A DNA stretch of 64,000 nucleotides from Paralithodes platypus (taxonomy: Eukaryota; Arthropoda; Malacostraca; Decapoda; Lithodidae). A program made the position numbers and the translations under genes. The stretch covers positions 46,183,524 through 46,247,523 of the forward strand of contig CM064495.1 in assembly GCA_032716605.1 (NCBI GenBank), written 5' to 3'. This document shows, piece by piece, positions 1-10,283 of this stretch (position 1 is its first letter; the number at the start of each line of letters is the position of its first letter). The notes beneath the pieces are model-generated. The model saw only the letters and a list, made by a program, of their open reading frames with translations. It had not been told where the DNA came from and searched no databases.

Positions 1-249
1 TCTAGTCATTTTTAGTGACAGGAGGTTGGAGGTCACGATTTTGGGCCTAATCATCATGGCGTAAGCCAGAGTAAAATCAACATGGTATAATCGTTTACAT
101 TGAAGGGTTATATAATATATCAATATGAATATACACAGTACTTCCATTTACTAGCGAATTATGGTCTCTGGTAGTGTGGTAAGATTGTTTAAAACACTTC
201 CAATCAAGTCATGCCTATAGGCATATTATTTCAGCTACCTCCAGACGAT

Positions 250-358
250 TGTACAAAGGAGTACAAAGGAAATCAAGCAACAACAGATCTAGTGACCCTT
301 CTAGGTTGCTTGTCCTCCAAAACACTGAGGATCAAGTGTCCAAACAGTGGTTTAGAGT
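250..358 (-). mobile_element. CR1-like LINE, 3' UTR fragment
   Basis: This stretch matches, in the same orientation, the 3' end sequences near 17.1 kb and 63.4 kb. It starts with the tail repeat TACAAAGGAG and runs through the conserved 3' UTR up to the sequence ending GTGGTTTAGAG. The reading frame part of the element is absent, so this is a short dead 3' fragment. Confidence 0.85.
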
Positions 359-387
359 TTAATCTTAGTGTTAACCTTAACACTATA

Positions 388-690
388 TCGTGCAGGTCGG
401 GCCTTTTTGGATCATCCGTGTTTCACTCCATAACTTTGGACATTTTAAGACGTTTCACCTCATTATTTTGGCGATTATATGGTGCTTCGTTCTATTAAGG
501 TATCGAGTTTTTTCCTCTCAATGACCGATAGCGAGCCTGCAATTTAGGAGAAACCGGCATTCGGCCGGTGTATATTTCTACCGAATAAAAATGTACATAT
601 TTAATCTGGGGAAGAGTATTTTCTTAGTATAGGGGGCAAACTAAATATGGCAATATCAATCAAAACCCTCCATAATTATTAAACAAAATA
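388..690 (+). mobile_element. Hairpin TTAA element, degenerate copy
   Basis: An old copy of the family best seen at 43286-43611. It keeps, in order, the phrase about GACATTTTAAGACG, the box CGATAGCGAGCC, the hairpin remnant CCGGCATTCGGCCGG, the motif TTTCTACCGAA and the later GGGG-AGAG segment. The terminal TTAA boxes are not clear. It holds no coding capacity. Confidence 0.7.
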
Positions 691-724
691 AAATAACTCC
701 GAAGACGTCGCACCAGATAGTGTT

Positions 725-902
725 AGTCAGTATCGCACGAGAGCTGTTATCGTCAACTTTCTAAGATTAAACTTTTCTGGCAAAAATATATGGGATCTTT
801 TGCACTGGTATCGGAAAGTAAACTAGAGATAGATTAATTTGGGTGACAGAATGATGTTACAAATTTCCATCTTAATATGCCAGACCAGTGTTGAAGATAA
901 AT
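725..902. mobile_element. MITE with GGTATCACACGAG-type ends
   Basis: The left end CAGTATCGCACGAGAG and the internal CTGGCAAAAAT, CACTGGTATCGGAAAG and GCCAGACCAGTGTTGA match the element at 21409-21607. The right end is eroded. It is a non-autonomous inverted-repeat element with no coding capacity. Confidence 0.65.
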
Positions 903-985
903 TAAAAGGGCGAACGTCTTAGAATTTCAAAGCTAAATAGGGCTAAACACAAGGGAGAAAAGGGTCCAGAGAATAAAACCACTTA
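901..985 (-). mobile_element. Hairpin TTAA element, end fragment
   Basis: The segment matches the end of the minus-oriented copies at 5356 and 9840 (GGGCTAAACA, GAGGGAGAAA, GGGTCCAGA). Only this terminal portion is present. Confidence 0.55.
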
Positions 986-1123
986 AATACTGATGTCTAC
1001 TGCTCCAACTTCCTCCCGAAACTCTCAAGTGGTCAATTATGGTAGACTGGGAGTCGGAATCGTGTCAGTGACGCACGTTATGGTTAACCTTTCCTCATGG
1101 GGCACGCACAGTCTAATTCAATA

Positions 1124-1238
1124 GTTCGCGTGGTGGTGGTATTGGTGATGGTTAGTGGTGGTATACTGTAGGTGATGGTGTAATAGTGGTGGTGGTGGCA
1201 GTGGAAATAATGGTAGATTTTTTTTTTTTTTTTTTTTT
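1124..1238. repeat. GGT/GAT-rich microsatellite and T21 run
   Basis: A degenerate GTG/GGT/GAT tract is followed by 21 consecutive T at 1218-1238. The T-run ends two bases before a TTAA element. The open frame across it on the minus strand is a low-complexity artefact. Confidence 0.8.
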
Positions 1239-1240
1239 CG

Positions 1241-1455
1241 TTAACCCGTTCAGTACCAGGGACGTCCTTCTCATTATATTCTGGCAACTATTAGACGATT
1301 TTATTCAGCTTAGCAAGGTCGTCTAGCACTAATAAGACTTCAAACTATCTCAACCAACCCTTTGAACTACCACAGATCCTTCCTAAGCTGCAAAATATCG
1401 TCTAAATAGAGCTAGACAAAAATATAACAGACGTCGCTGGTACTCAAAGGGTTAA
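1241..1455. mobile_element. TTAACCC-type MITE (piggyBac-like), complete
   Basis: Both ends are TTAA. The left reads TTAACCCGTTCAGTACCAG and the right CTGGTACTCAAAGGGTTAA, so the termini are inverted repeats. Interior arms repeat in inverted order as well (GACGATTTTATTCAGCTTAG and CTAAGCTGCAAAATATCGTC). TTAA target choice and CCCTTTG-like ends are typical of piggyBac-superfamily MITEs; the family name is inference. No ORF. Confidence 0.8.
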
Positions 1456-1474
1456 TAATGTGAGTGAAGGTAAC

Positions 1475-1551
1475 AAAAGGCAAAGGTGCCTGTATCAAGT
1501 GTCTCCCCCCAAAGTTGAACGAGTGACAGTGAGCCAAACAATCAAGGTACG
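1475..1551 (-). mobile_element. 3' end fragment of the poly-A LINE
   Basis: GAGTGACAG-GCCAA-ATCAAGG and the preceding GTGTCTCCCCCCAAAGTTGA resemble the untranslated 3' end of the LINE at 12937-13020, on the same strand. It is interrupted on the right by the TTAA element starting at 1552. Confidence 0.6.
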
Positions 1552-1933
1552 TTAAGGGGGGTGACCTGCTTTTGTTCTGTCCTTTTCTATCTTTCTCTGG
1601 CTTGTATCCATTTGGCCCCATTCAGCCAACTATGTTAAGACGTTTATCCCCATCTAGGTGTCGACTTCTTCCTGGCGAGCGATAGCGAGCCAGCATTAGA
1701 TGAAGAAATCCGGCTCCGCCGGAGAAATTTTTCTATCGAAAAATATACAAATTTAGCCTGCTGTCAAACAAAAATAAAAAATATGCTGGCTCGCTCCCGC
1801 TCGCCAGTAAAAAAAATTACACCTGAATGGGGATAAACGTCTTAAAACAGTAGGCTGAATGGGGCCAAATGGATACAAGCCAGAGAAAGATAGAAAAGGA
1901 CAGAACAAAAACAGGTCCCCCCCCCCCCCTTAA
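1552..1933. mobile_element. Palindromic TTAA element, subfamily B
   Basis: TTAA flanks both ends. The two halves are inverted repeats about 130 bp long: TTAAGACGTTTATCCCCAT on the left answers ATGGGGATAAACGTCTTAA on the right, and CTGGCGAGCGATAGCGAG answers CTCGCTCCCGCTCGCCAG. The centre carries hairpins CCGGCTCCGCCGG and ATTTTTCTATCGAAAAAT, the same two-hairpin order as in the other TTAA family. A second copy lies at 24207-24581. No ORF. Confidence 0.85.
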
Positions 1934-1964
1934 TCTCATCAGGACTCTATGACGCTGTTTCCAC

Positions 1965-2042
1965 TTAATTTTTAGCTAACATTAGACGATTTTATACAGC
2001 TTATGAATGACCTCTAGTGATCACAGTGGTAAAATACATATG
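1965..2042. mobile_element. TTAACCC-type MITE fragment at satellite edge
   Basis: The stretch AGCTAACATTAGACGATTTT, ACAGCTTATGAATGACCTC is interior sequence of the TTAACCC element family (compare 7530-7575). It borders the 53-bp satellite directly and suggests that the array grew inside or from such an element. Confidence 0.65.
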
Positions 2043-5000
2043 AATTAACCCTTTGACGCCCACATGCCCCTTCTAAACTTAATAAAATACACATGAATTA
2101 ACCCTTTGACGCCCACATGCCCCTTCTAAACTTAATAAAATACACATGAATTAACCCTTTGACGCCCACATGCCCCTTCTAAACTTAATAAAATACATAT
2201 GAATTAACCCTTTGACGCCCACATGCCCCTTCTAAACTTAATAAAATACACATGAATTAACCCTTTGACGCCCACATGCCCCTTCTAAACTTAATAAAAT
2301 ACATATGAATTAACCCTTTGACGCCCACATGCCCCTTCTAAACTTAATAAAATACACATGAATTAACCCTTTGACGCCCACATGCCCCTTCTAAACTTAA
2401 TAAAATACATATGAATTAACCCTTTGACGCCCACATGCCCCTTCTAAACTTAATAAAATACACATGAATTAACCCTTTGACGCCCACATGCCCCTTCCAA
2501 ACTTAATAAAATACATATGAATTAACCCTTTGACGCCCACATGCCCCTTCTAAACTTAATAAAATACATATGAATTAACCCTTTGACGCCCACATGCCCC
2601 TTCTAAACTTAATAAAATACACATGAATTAACCCTTTGACGCCCACATGCCCCTTCTAAACTTAATAAAATACATATGAATTAACCCTTTGATGCCCACA
2701 TGCCCCTTCTAAACTTAATAAAATACACATGAATTAACCCTTTGACGCCCACATGCCCCTTCTAAACTTAATAAAATACATATGAATTAACCCTTTGACG
2801 CCCACATGCCCCTTCTAAACTTAATAAAATACACATGGATTAACCCTTTGACGCCCACATGCCCCTTCTAAACTTAATAAAATACATATGAATTAACCCT
2901 TTGACGCCCATGCCCCTTCTAAACTTAATAAAATACATATGAATTAACCCTTTGACGCCCACATGCCCCTTCTAAACTTAATAAAATACACATGAATTAA
3001 CCCTTTGACGCCCACATGCCCCTTCTAAACTTAATAAAATACATATGAATTAACCCTTTGACGCCCACATGCCCCTTCTAAACTTAATAAAATACACATG
3101 AATTAACCCTTTGACGCCCACATGCCCCTTCTAAACTTAATAAAATACACATGAATTAACCCTTTGACGCCCACATGCCCCTTCTAAACTTAATAAAATA
3201 CATATGAATTAACCTTTGACGCCCACATGCCCCTTCTAAACTTAATAAAATACACATGAATTAACCCTTTGACGCCCACATGCCCCTTCTAAACTTAATA
3301 AAATACACATGAATTAACCCTTTGACGCCCACATGCCCCTTCTAAACTTAATAAAATACATGAATTAACCCTTTGACGCCCACATGCCCCTTCTAAACTT
3401 AATAAAATACATATGAATTAACCCTTTGACGCCCACATGCCCCTTCTAAACTTAATAAAATACATATGAATTAACCCTTTGACGCCCACATGCCCCTTCT
3501 AAACTTAATAAAATACACATGAATTAACCCTTTGACGCCCACATGCCCCTTCTAAACTTAATAAAATACACATGAATTAACCCTTTGACGCCCACATGCC
3601 CCTTCTAAACTTAATAAAATACATATGAATTAACCCTTTGACGCCCACATGCCCCTTCTAAACTTAATAAAATACATATGAATTAACCCTTTGACGCCCA
3701 CATGCCCCTTCTAAACTTAATAAAATACACATGAATTAACCCTTTGACGCCCACATGCCCCTTCTAAACTTAATAAAATACATATGAATTAACCCTTTGA
3801 CGCCCACATGCCCCTTCTAAACTTAATAAATACACATGAATTAACCCTTTGACGCCCACATGCCCCTTCTAAACTTAATAAAATACACATGAATTAACCC
3901 TTTGACGCCCACATGCCCCTTCTAAACTTAATAAAATACATATGAATTAACCCTTTGACGCCCACATGCCCCTTCTAAACTTAATAAAATACACATGAAT
4001 TAACCCTTTGACGCCCACATGCCCCTTCTAAACTTAATAAAATACATATGAATTAACCCTTTGACGCCCACATGCCCCTTCTAAACTTAATAAATACACA
4101 TGAATTAACCCTTTGACGCCCACATGCCCCTTCTAAACTTAATAAAATACACATGAATTAACCCTTTGACGCCCACATGCCCCTTCTAAACTTAATAAAA
4201 TACATATGAATTAACCCTTTGACGCCCACATGCCCCTTCTAAACTTAATAAAATACATATGAATTAACCCTTTGACGCCCACATGCCCCTTCTAAACTTA
4301 ATAAAATACACATGAATTAACCCTTTGACGCCCACATGCCCCTTCTAAACTTAATAAAATACATATGAATTAACCCTTTGACGCCCACATGCCCCTTCTA
4401 AACTTAATAAAATACATGAATTAACCCTTTGACGCCCACATGCCCCTTCTAAACTTAATAAAATACATATGAATTAACCCTTTGACGCCCACATGCCCCT
4501 TCTAAACTTAATAAAATACATATGAATTAACCCTTTGACGCCCACATGCCCCTTCTAAACTTAATAAAATACACATGAATTAACCCTTTGACGCCCACAT
4601 GCCCCTTCTAAACTTAATAAAATACATATGAATTAACCCTTTGACGCCCACATGCCCCTTCTAAACTTAATAAAATACATATGAATTAACCCTTTGACGC
4701 CCACATGCCCCTTCTAAACTTAATAAAATACATATGAATTAACCCTTTGACGCCCACATGCCCCTTCTAAACTTAATAAAAATACATATGAATTAACCCT
4801 TTGACGCCCACATGCCCCTTCTAAACTTAATAAAATACATATGAATTAACCCTTTGACGCCCACATGCCCCTTCTAAACTTAATAAAATACATATGAATT
4901 AACCCTTTGACGCCCACATGCCCCTTCTAAACTTAATAAAATACATATGAATTAACCCTTTGACGCCCACATGCCCCTTCTAAACTTAATAAAATACATA

Positions 5001-5289
5001 TGAATTAACCCTTTGACGCCCACATGCCCCTTCTAAACTTAATAAAATACATATGAATTAACCCTTTGACGCCCACATGCCCCTTCTAAACTTAATAAAA
5101 TACATATGAATTAACCCTTTGACGCCCACATGCCCCTTCTAAACTTAATAAAATACATATGAATTAACCCTTTGACGCCCACATGCCCCTTCTAAACTTA
5201 ATAAAATACACATGAATTAACCCTTTGACGCCCACATGCCCCTTCTAAACTTAATACAATACACATGAATTAACCCTTTGACGCCCACT
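2043..5289. repeat. 53-bp satellite array, about 61 units
   Basis: The unit runs AATTAACCCTTTGACGCCCA, CATGCCCCTTCTAAACTTAA, TAAAATACACATG (53 bp). Units are nearly identical and differ mainly at one site, ACACATG versus ACATATG. Rare variants are single-base indels, GATGCCC near 2692, GGATT near 2837 and loss of the ACA in CCCACATG near 2910. The first 19 bases of the unit equal the terminal TTAACCCTTTGACG of the piggyBac-like MITE family, and fragments of that MITE sit at both edges. Confidence 0.97.
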
Positions 5290-5359
5290 AAAACTACGGA
5301 TTTTTGTTTTCATTTTCTGGCTATTATTAAATGGTTTTATTCAGATTAGGAAGGGTTAA
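5270..5359. mobile_element. Partial TTAACCC-type MITE at right edge of satellite
   Basis: It begins TTAACCCTTTGACGCCCAC, departs from the satellite consensus after the last unit, continues through CTGGCTATTATTAAATGG, TTTTATTCAGATTAGGAAGG, and ends GGGTTAA. The terminal TTAA at 5356-5359 is shared with the next element. Confidence 0.7.
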
Positions 5360-5682
5360 GGGGAGGTATTTAGTTTGGTCCCTAGATATCCTTCAAGCTT
5401 AAAATTACACCCCCTTGAGCCCCTTTCAAGATAAATTTGTACATTTTTCGGTAGAAAAATTTCCCGGCCGAAGGCCGGTTCCTCTTAAATTACAGGCTCG
5501 CTATCGCTCGCCAGGAAAACATTGACACCTGAATTGCACGAAAGGTCTTAATATGGGGTGAAAGTTCTTAAAATCGCTAAACTAATGGGGGCAAACGTTC
5601 TATAATATCAAAAGCAATGGGGCTAAACATGAGGGAGAAAGGGGTCAAGAAAAAAATCCCTCAAGTGGAGATCTCCCCTTAA
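5356..5682 (-). mobile_element. Hairpin TTAA element, near-complete
   Basis: Ends are TTAAGGGGAG and CTCCCCTTAA. In reverse orientation it contains the hairpin TTTTTCGGTAGAAAAA, the hairpin CCGGCCGAAGGCCGG and the box GGCTCGCTATCGCTCGCC. It is very close in sequence to the copy at 9840-10165, which indicates recent activity. No coding capacity. Confidence 0.9.
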
Positions 5683-5689
5683 TGGAAGT

Positions 5690-5830
5690 CAGAGGGTTGA
5701 GATTGTCTTCACCCTTATCATTCCCACAGCTTCCTAAACTGTATAAAAGCGTATAATGATAGCCAGAATAAACTGTCAAAATGCGTCATAATCGTCATAA
5801 TGCGTCATAATGCGTAATAATCGTCAAATG
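5690..5830. mobile_element. TTAACCC-type MITE, half element
   Basis: The segment contains CAGCTTCCTAAACTGTATAA, GCCAGAATAAACTG and GCGTCATAATCGTC, as in the right half of the nested element at 12226-12437. The motif CGTCATAATGCGTCATAATG is locally reiterated. Confidence 0.6.
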
Positions 5831-5943
5831 GATAATACCAAGATAAACGTGCATACAGGATACGTGATAAACATATCCTGGATGTGTGTGAGTTTGTGCT
5901 TTGTATCTGTGTTTATTTGTTGTTTTATGTTGTTTTTGTGTTT

Positions 5944-6005
5944 TCCCTGTTCTTGCTCTGTCTTGAGTCGGCTACCCCCAAAATGGGGATTGGGCCTGAG
6001 CATAT
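5944..6005 (+). repeat. Dispersed repeat with CCTGTTCGGGCTCTGTC motif, diverged
   Basis: CCCTGTTCTTGCTCTGTCTT, GAGTCGGCTACCCCCAAAA and GGGCCTGAGCATATAGATAG match copies near 10.6, 17.5 and 17.7 kb. It ends in a TATA/GATA microsatellite, as many RTE-related retroposons do. The class is uncertain. Confidence 0.65.
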
Positions 6006-6108
6006 AGATAGAGAAACGTGAAAGAATGCGTTAAGGGGGTACGGAAGTGCTTACATTTCAGTCTATCATATTTATATTTTCCTTCTTACTCTTGCTATCA
6101 CTATACCC

Positions 6109-7108
6109 TAGTATACAGCATACAGTATACAGCATACAGTATACAGTATACAGCATACAGTATACAGCATACAGTATACAGTATACAGTATACAGCATAC
6201 AGCATACAGCATACAGCATACAGTATACAGCATACAGTATACAGCATACAGTATACAGCATACAGTATACAGCATACAGTATACAGTATACAGTATACAG
6301 TATACTGTATACTGTACAGTATACAGACATACAGTATACAGACATACAGACATACAGTATACAGACATACAGTATACAGACCTACAGTATACAGCATACA
6401 GTATACTGTATACAGCATACAGTATACAGCATACAGTATACAGCATACAGTATACAGTATACAGCATACAGTATACAGTATACAGTATACAGCATACAGT
6501 ATACAGTATACAGCATACAGTATACAGTATACAGCATACAGTATACAGTATACAGCATACAGTATACAGCATACATTCATACAGCATACAGCATACAGTA
6601 TACAGCATACAGCATACAGTATACAGCATACAGTATACAGCATACAGTATACAGCATACAGTATACAGCATACAGTATACAGTATACAGCATACAGTATA
6701 CAGCATACAGTATACAGTATACAGTATACAGCATACAGTATACAGTATACAGTATACAGTATACAGCATACAGTATACAGCATACAGTATACAGCATACA
6801 GTATACAGCATACAGTATACAGTATACAGCATACAGTATACAGTATACAGTATACAGTATACAGTGTACAGTATACAGCATACAGCATACAGTATACAGT
6901 ATAGCATACAGTATAGCATACAGTATAGCATACAGTATAGCATACAGTATAGCATACAGTATACAGTATACAGCATACAGCATACAGTATACAGCATACA
7001 GTATACAGTATACAGCATACAGTATACAGTATACAGTATACAGCATACAGTATACAGTATACAGTATACAGTATACAGCATACAGTATACAGCATACAGT
7101 ATACAGTA
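6109..7108. repeat. 1-kb array of 7-mers (TATACAG / CATACAG)
   Basis: TATACAG and CATACAG heptamers alternate irregularly for about 1 kb. Because 7 is not divisible by 3 and the unit lacks stops in most registers, long open frames occur on both strands; these are not genes. Short stretches invert (TATACTGTATACTG near 6301 and 6400), and near 6900-6955 the unit becomes ATAGCATACAGT. Confidence 0.97.
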
Positions 7109-7135
7109 GTTCCAATAATTATCGAGAACACAGTT

Positions 7136-7192
7136 GGTAAGAGATTCAATTCGGCGTCAGATGAAATTAAACCGATTATAGACTATAGTTAA
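7136..7192. mobile_element. CACTATAC-type MITE fragment
   Basis: AGAGATTCAATTCGGCGTCAG, split here as AGAGATTCAATT and CGGCGTCAGATGAAATTAAA, resembles the right arm of the elements at 12112-12540 and 40271-40493. It is followed by a 27-bp tandem duplication containing ACCGATTATAGACTATAGTT (7171-7222). Confidence 0.55.
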
Positions 7193-7433
7193 TTAAACCG
7201 ATTATAGACTATAGTTAATTCATTATAAGTAGGCCAGAAACCGTGACCCCCAACCTCTGTAACTACAAGAAGGGCAAGAGGAAATGGGCTGTAAATTTCA
7301 ACACCTATTCCCTGACCGACTCTTCCCAAATGGTGGCAATATTGGCTCGATTACTTTAGTTGTTTTTTAGTTATAAAGGCTAGTATTCAATATGTGTTGC
7401 CTAAATATATTGGATAGACTATAGCTTATAAAC

Positions 7434-7610
7434 AGCTTACCAAGGACCTCTAGCAATAAAGCAGGTAAACTCCATATTTACAAACTATAATTGGCCTCTC
7501 ACAGATCCGTATTTTCCAGTTTATTCTTGCCAACACTAAGCGATTGTATACAGCTTAGGAACGACCTCTACTCCAGGAATCAATGTGGTAAAACATACTT
7601 AATTTACCCT
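7434..7610. mobile_element. TTAACCC-type MITE, degenerate
   Basis: Two inverted-order pieces, ACAGCTTACCAAGGACCTCT and ACAGCTTAGGAACGACCTCT, match the interior of this family. The left end is unclear and the right end merges into the TTAA of the next element. Confidence 0.55.
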
Positions 7611-7967
7611 TTAAGGGGAGATGGGCCGTTTTTCTGGTCCCCCTTCGTCCTCATGCTTAACCCCATTAGTTTTCAGATGTTAAGACGTTCGGTCCATTAG
7701 TTTGCCGATTGTAAGACCTTTCGCCCTTTTTCTTTGTCAATATTAAAACTGTTCGTGTCATTTACGTGTCATTTTCTTCCTGGCGAGCGATAGCGAGCCT
7801 GTAGTTAGGAGGAGGGACATTTTTCTACCGAAAATGTACAAATATATCTTGGAGGTGGATCCAGGGGTTGTTTTATGTTTTACGTTTGATGGAGGTCTAG
7901 GGAGGAAATGTTAAAAATAATTAGTAAATGAAAAAAATCGACCAAAAATTGAACCATTCCTCCTTAA
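7611..7967 (+). mobile_element. Hairpin TTAA element
   Basis: It starts TTAAGGGGAGATGGGCCG and ends TCCTTAA. It keeps the box GGCGAGCGATAGCGAGCC and the second hairpin (ACATTTTTC-TACC-GAAAATGT, with one base lost), while the first hairpin is reduced to GGAGGAGGGAC. A short 3' tail near 7970-8030 is again TTAACCC-MITE sequence. Confidence 0.85.
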
Positions 7968-8027
7968 ATCCTACAGATCCTTCCTCAACTTAGTAAAATT
8001 ATCTAATAACAACTAGAATACAATTAG

Positions 8028-8312
8028 TAGTTGCTTTTCCTGGACCCCCTTCTCCCTCATGTTTAGCCCCATTAGTTTTGATATTTTAAGACGTTCGTTC
8101 CATTAGTGTGGCGATTATAAGACCTTACACCCCCTTTATTTGTCAATATTAAGACCTTTCGTGACATTTAGGTGCCTATCTTTTTCTGGCGAGTGATAGC
8201 AAGCCTGCAATTTTAGGAGGAAAAATTTACAAATTTATCTCGAAGGGGAGTCTTGGGGGGGGGGGGGGGGGGGAGTTTAAGCTTGATCCTCCATCTAGCG
8301 AGGAAAGTAAAA
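8028..8312 (+). mobile_element. Hairpin TTAA element with expanded right part
   Basis: CTGGACCCCCTTCTCCCTCA through TCTGGCGAGTGATAGCAAGCC and TACAAATTTATCTCGAAGG follow the family order (longer phrase split). A G19 run at 8255-8273 replaces the usual GGGGGTCTTGGGGG. Where other copies read ATAAATGAATATATAGACC, this copy runs into the array beginning at 8312, and no right TTAA terminus is seen. Confidence 0.75.
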
Positions 8313-9136
8313 CATAAATATATAAATAGATACATAAATACATAAATAGATACATAAAAATATAATATATAAATATACATAAATACATAAATATATAAAT
8401 AGATACATAAAAACATAAATATATAAATAGATACATAAATACATAAATATATAAATAGATACATAAATACATAAATACATAATAGATACATAAATACATA
8501 AATATATAAATAGATACATAAATACATAAATACATAAATATATAAATAGATACATAAAAACATAAATATATAAATAGATACATAAATACATAAATAGATA
8601 CATAGATACATAAATACATAAATACTAATAAATAGATAAATACATAATATATAATAGATACATAAATAGATACATAAATACATACATAAATACATACATA
8701 AATATATAAATACATAAATAGATACATAAAGACATAAATACATAAATAGATACATAAATACATAAATATATAAATAGATACATAAATACATAAATATATA
8801 AATAGATACATAAATACATATAGATACATAAATATATAAATATAATGTATAAAGATACCATAATAGATATAAATACATATATAAATAGATACATAAATAC
8901 ATAAATATATAAAGATACATAAATACATAAATAGATACATAAATACATAAATAGATACATAAATACATAAATAGATACATAAATACATAAATAGATACAT
9001 AAATAAATACATAAATAGATACATAAATACATAAATATGTAAATAGATACATAAATACATAAATATATAAAGATACATAATACATATAAATAGATACATA
9101 AATACATAATACATATAATATAAATAAATAAATACA
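8312..9136. repeat. TAAATACA/TAGATACA array
   Basis: A roughly 820-bp array of TAAATACA, TAAATATA and TAGATACA octamer-like units, mostly forming 20-bp blocks. Minus-strand open frames rich in Y, I, M and L are translations of the repeat. It sits at the position of the AT-rich segment of the flanking TTAA element and may have been seeded by it. Confidence 0.95.
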
Positions 9137-9468
9137 TATACCAAAACACAACCCCTACCCCCTTTCACAAAACACAACCCCTACCCCCTTTCACAAAACA
9201 CAACCCCTACCCCCTTTCACAAAACACAACCCCTACCCCCTTTCACAAAACACAACCCCTACCCCCCTCCACAAAACACAACCCCTACCCCCTTTCACAA
9301 ACACCCTACCCCTTTCACAAACACAACCCCCTTTCACAACACAACCCCTACCCCCTTTCACAAAACACAACCCCTACCCCCTTTCACAAAACACAACCCC
9401 TACCCCCTTTCACAAAACACAACCCCTACCCCCTTTCACAAAACACAACCCCTACCCCCTTTCACAAA
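9137..9468. repeat. 26-bp minisatellite, about 13 units
   Basis: The unit is CACAAAACACAACC followed by CCTACCCCCTTT (26 bp). Most units are identical. Two near 9298-9345 are shortened, and one has CCCCCCTCC instead of CCCCCTTT. Confidence 0.95.
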
Positions 9469-9469
9469 A

Positions 9470-9839
9470 CGTATAGTATCCCGGAAAGTTACCGTAATTG
9501 ACAGGTTCTCGGAAACCATTAAAATAACTGCTCCCGTATACCCCCAACTGCGTAGCTGGGCCTTATATATACAGTATATATGGCCATCCGGAATGTCACG
9601 CATCACTTGTGCCTGTGAGACTGCCACGGAAGGAGCATAGTGCCAGCTCCTTATTTCACACAGGACCATATTCTAGTCTCGGCTCGATCTTTCATACAGG
9701 ATCATACTCTCAGCTCCTTATTTCACACAGGATCATACAGTTCCAGCTCCTTCTTTTGTACAGCAGTAAACAGGACGGTGCAACACTACAAGTAAGTACA
9801 TTGGAGGAAAGATAGTAGAAATATAGTACTGTATTGAGT
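9470..9839. other. Non-repetitive stretch with small duplication
   Basis: No gene is supported. Two blocks containing CTCCTTATTTCACACAGGA and CATACAGGATCATACT make a diverged tandem duplication of about 50-60 bp at 9649-9765. Short ORFs on both strands show no recognisable domain. Confidence 0.5.
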
Positions 9840-10165
9840 TTAAGGGGAGGTTTTTAGTTGGTTCCCTAGACCTCCATCAAGCTTAAAATTACACCCCCTT
9901 GAGTCCCTTTCAAGATAAATTTGTACATTTTTCGGTAGAAAAATGTCCCGGCCGAAGGCCGGTTCCTCTTAAATTACAGGCTCGCTATCGCTCGCCAGGA
10001 TAAAATTGACACCTGAATGGCACGAAAGGTCTTAATATGGGGTGAAAGTTCTTAAACTCGCTAAACTAATGGGGCAAACGTTTTATAATATCAAAAGCAA
10101 TGGGGCTAAACATGAGGGAGAAAGGGGTCAAGACAAAAATCCCTCGAGTGGAGATCTCCCCTTAA
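9840..10165 (-). mobile_element. Hairpin TTAA element, near-identical to 5356 copy
   Basis: Both termini are intact (TTAAGGGGAG, CTCCCCTTAA). Both hairpins are perfect: ACATTTTTC-GGTA-GAAAAATGT and CCGGCC-GAA-GGCCGG. Most differences from the 5356 copy are scattered single-base changes, which indicates shared recent ancestry. Confidence 0.9.
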
Positions 10166-10283
10166 GAACAGGGGTTGTGGGTGTCAAAAGATTAATTGTG
10201 ATGCATTGTACTCCGTCGATTGCTAGAGATCCTTTATAAGCTGTATAAATTTGTCTTAGTGTTAGCAAGTATCTAATGTATAA

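Noticed and set aside
2043..5289. CRISPR array
   Set aside because: The units are contiguous 53-bp repeats without unique spacers, in eukaryotic context.
6018..7149. Long open frames of up to 363 codons on both strands
   Set aside because: They are translations of a heptamer array in several frames; the residues simply repeat Y-S-I-Q-T or L-Y-T-V-C.
8213..9177. Minus-strand frames above 300 codons rich in Y, I, M, L and F
   Set aside because: They follow the TAAATACA array; all three frames are open for the same reason. They look like membrane proteins only because of composition.
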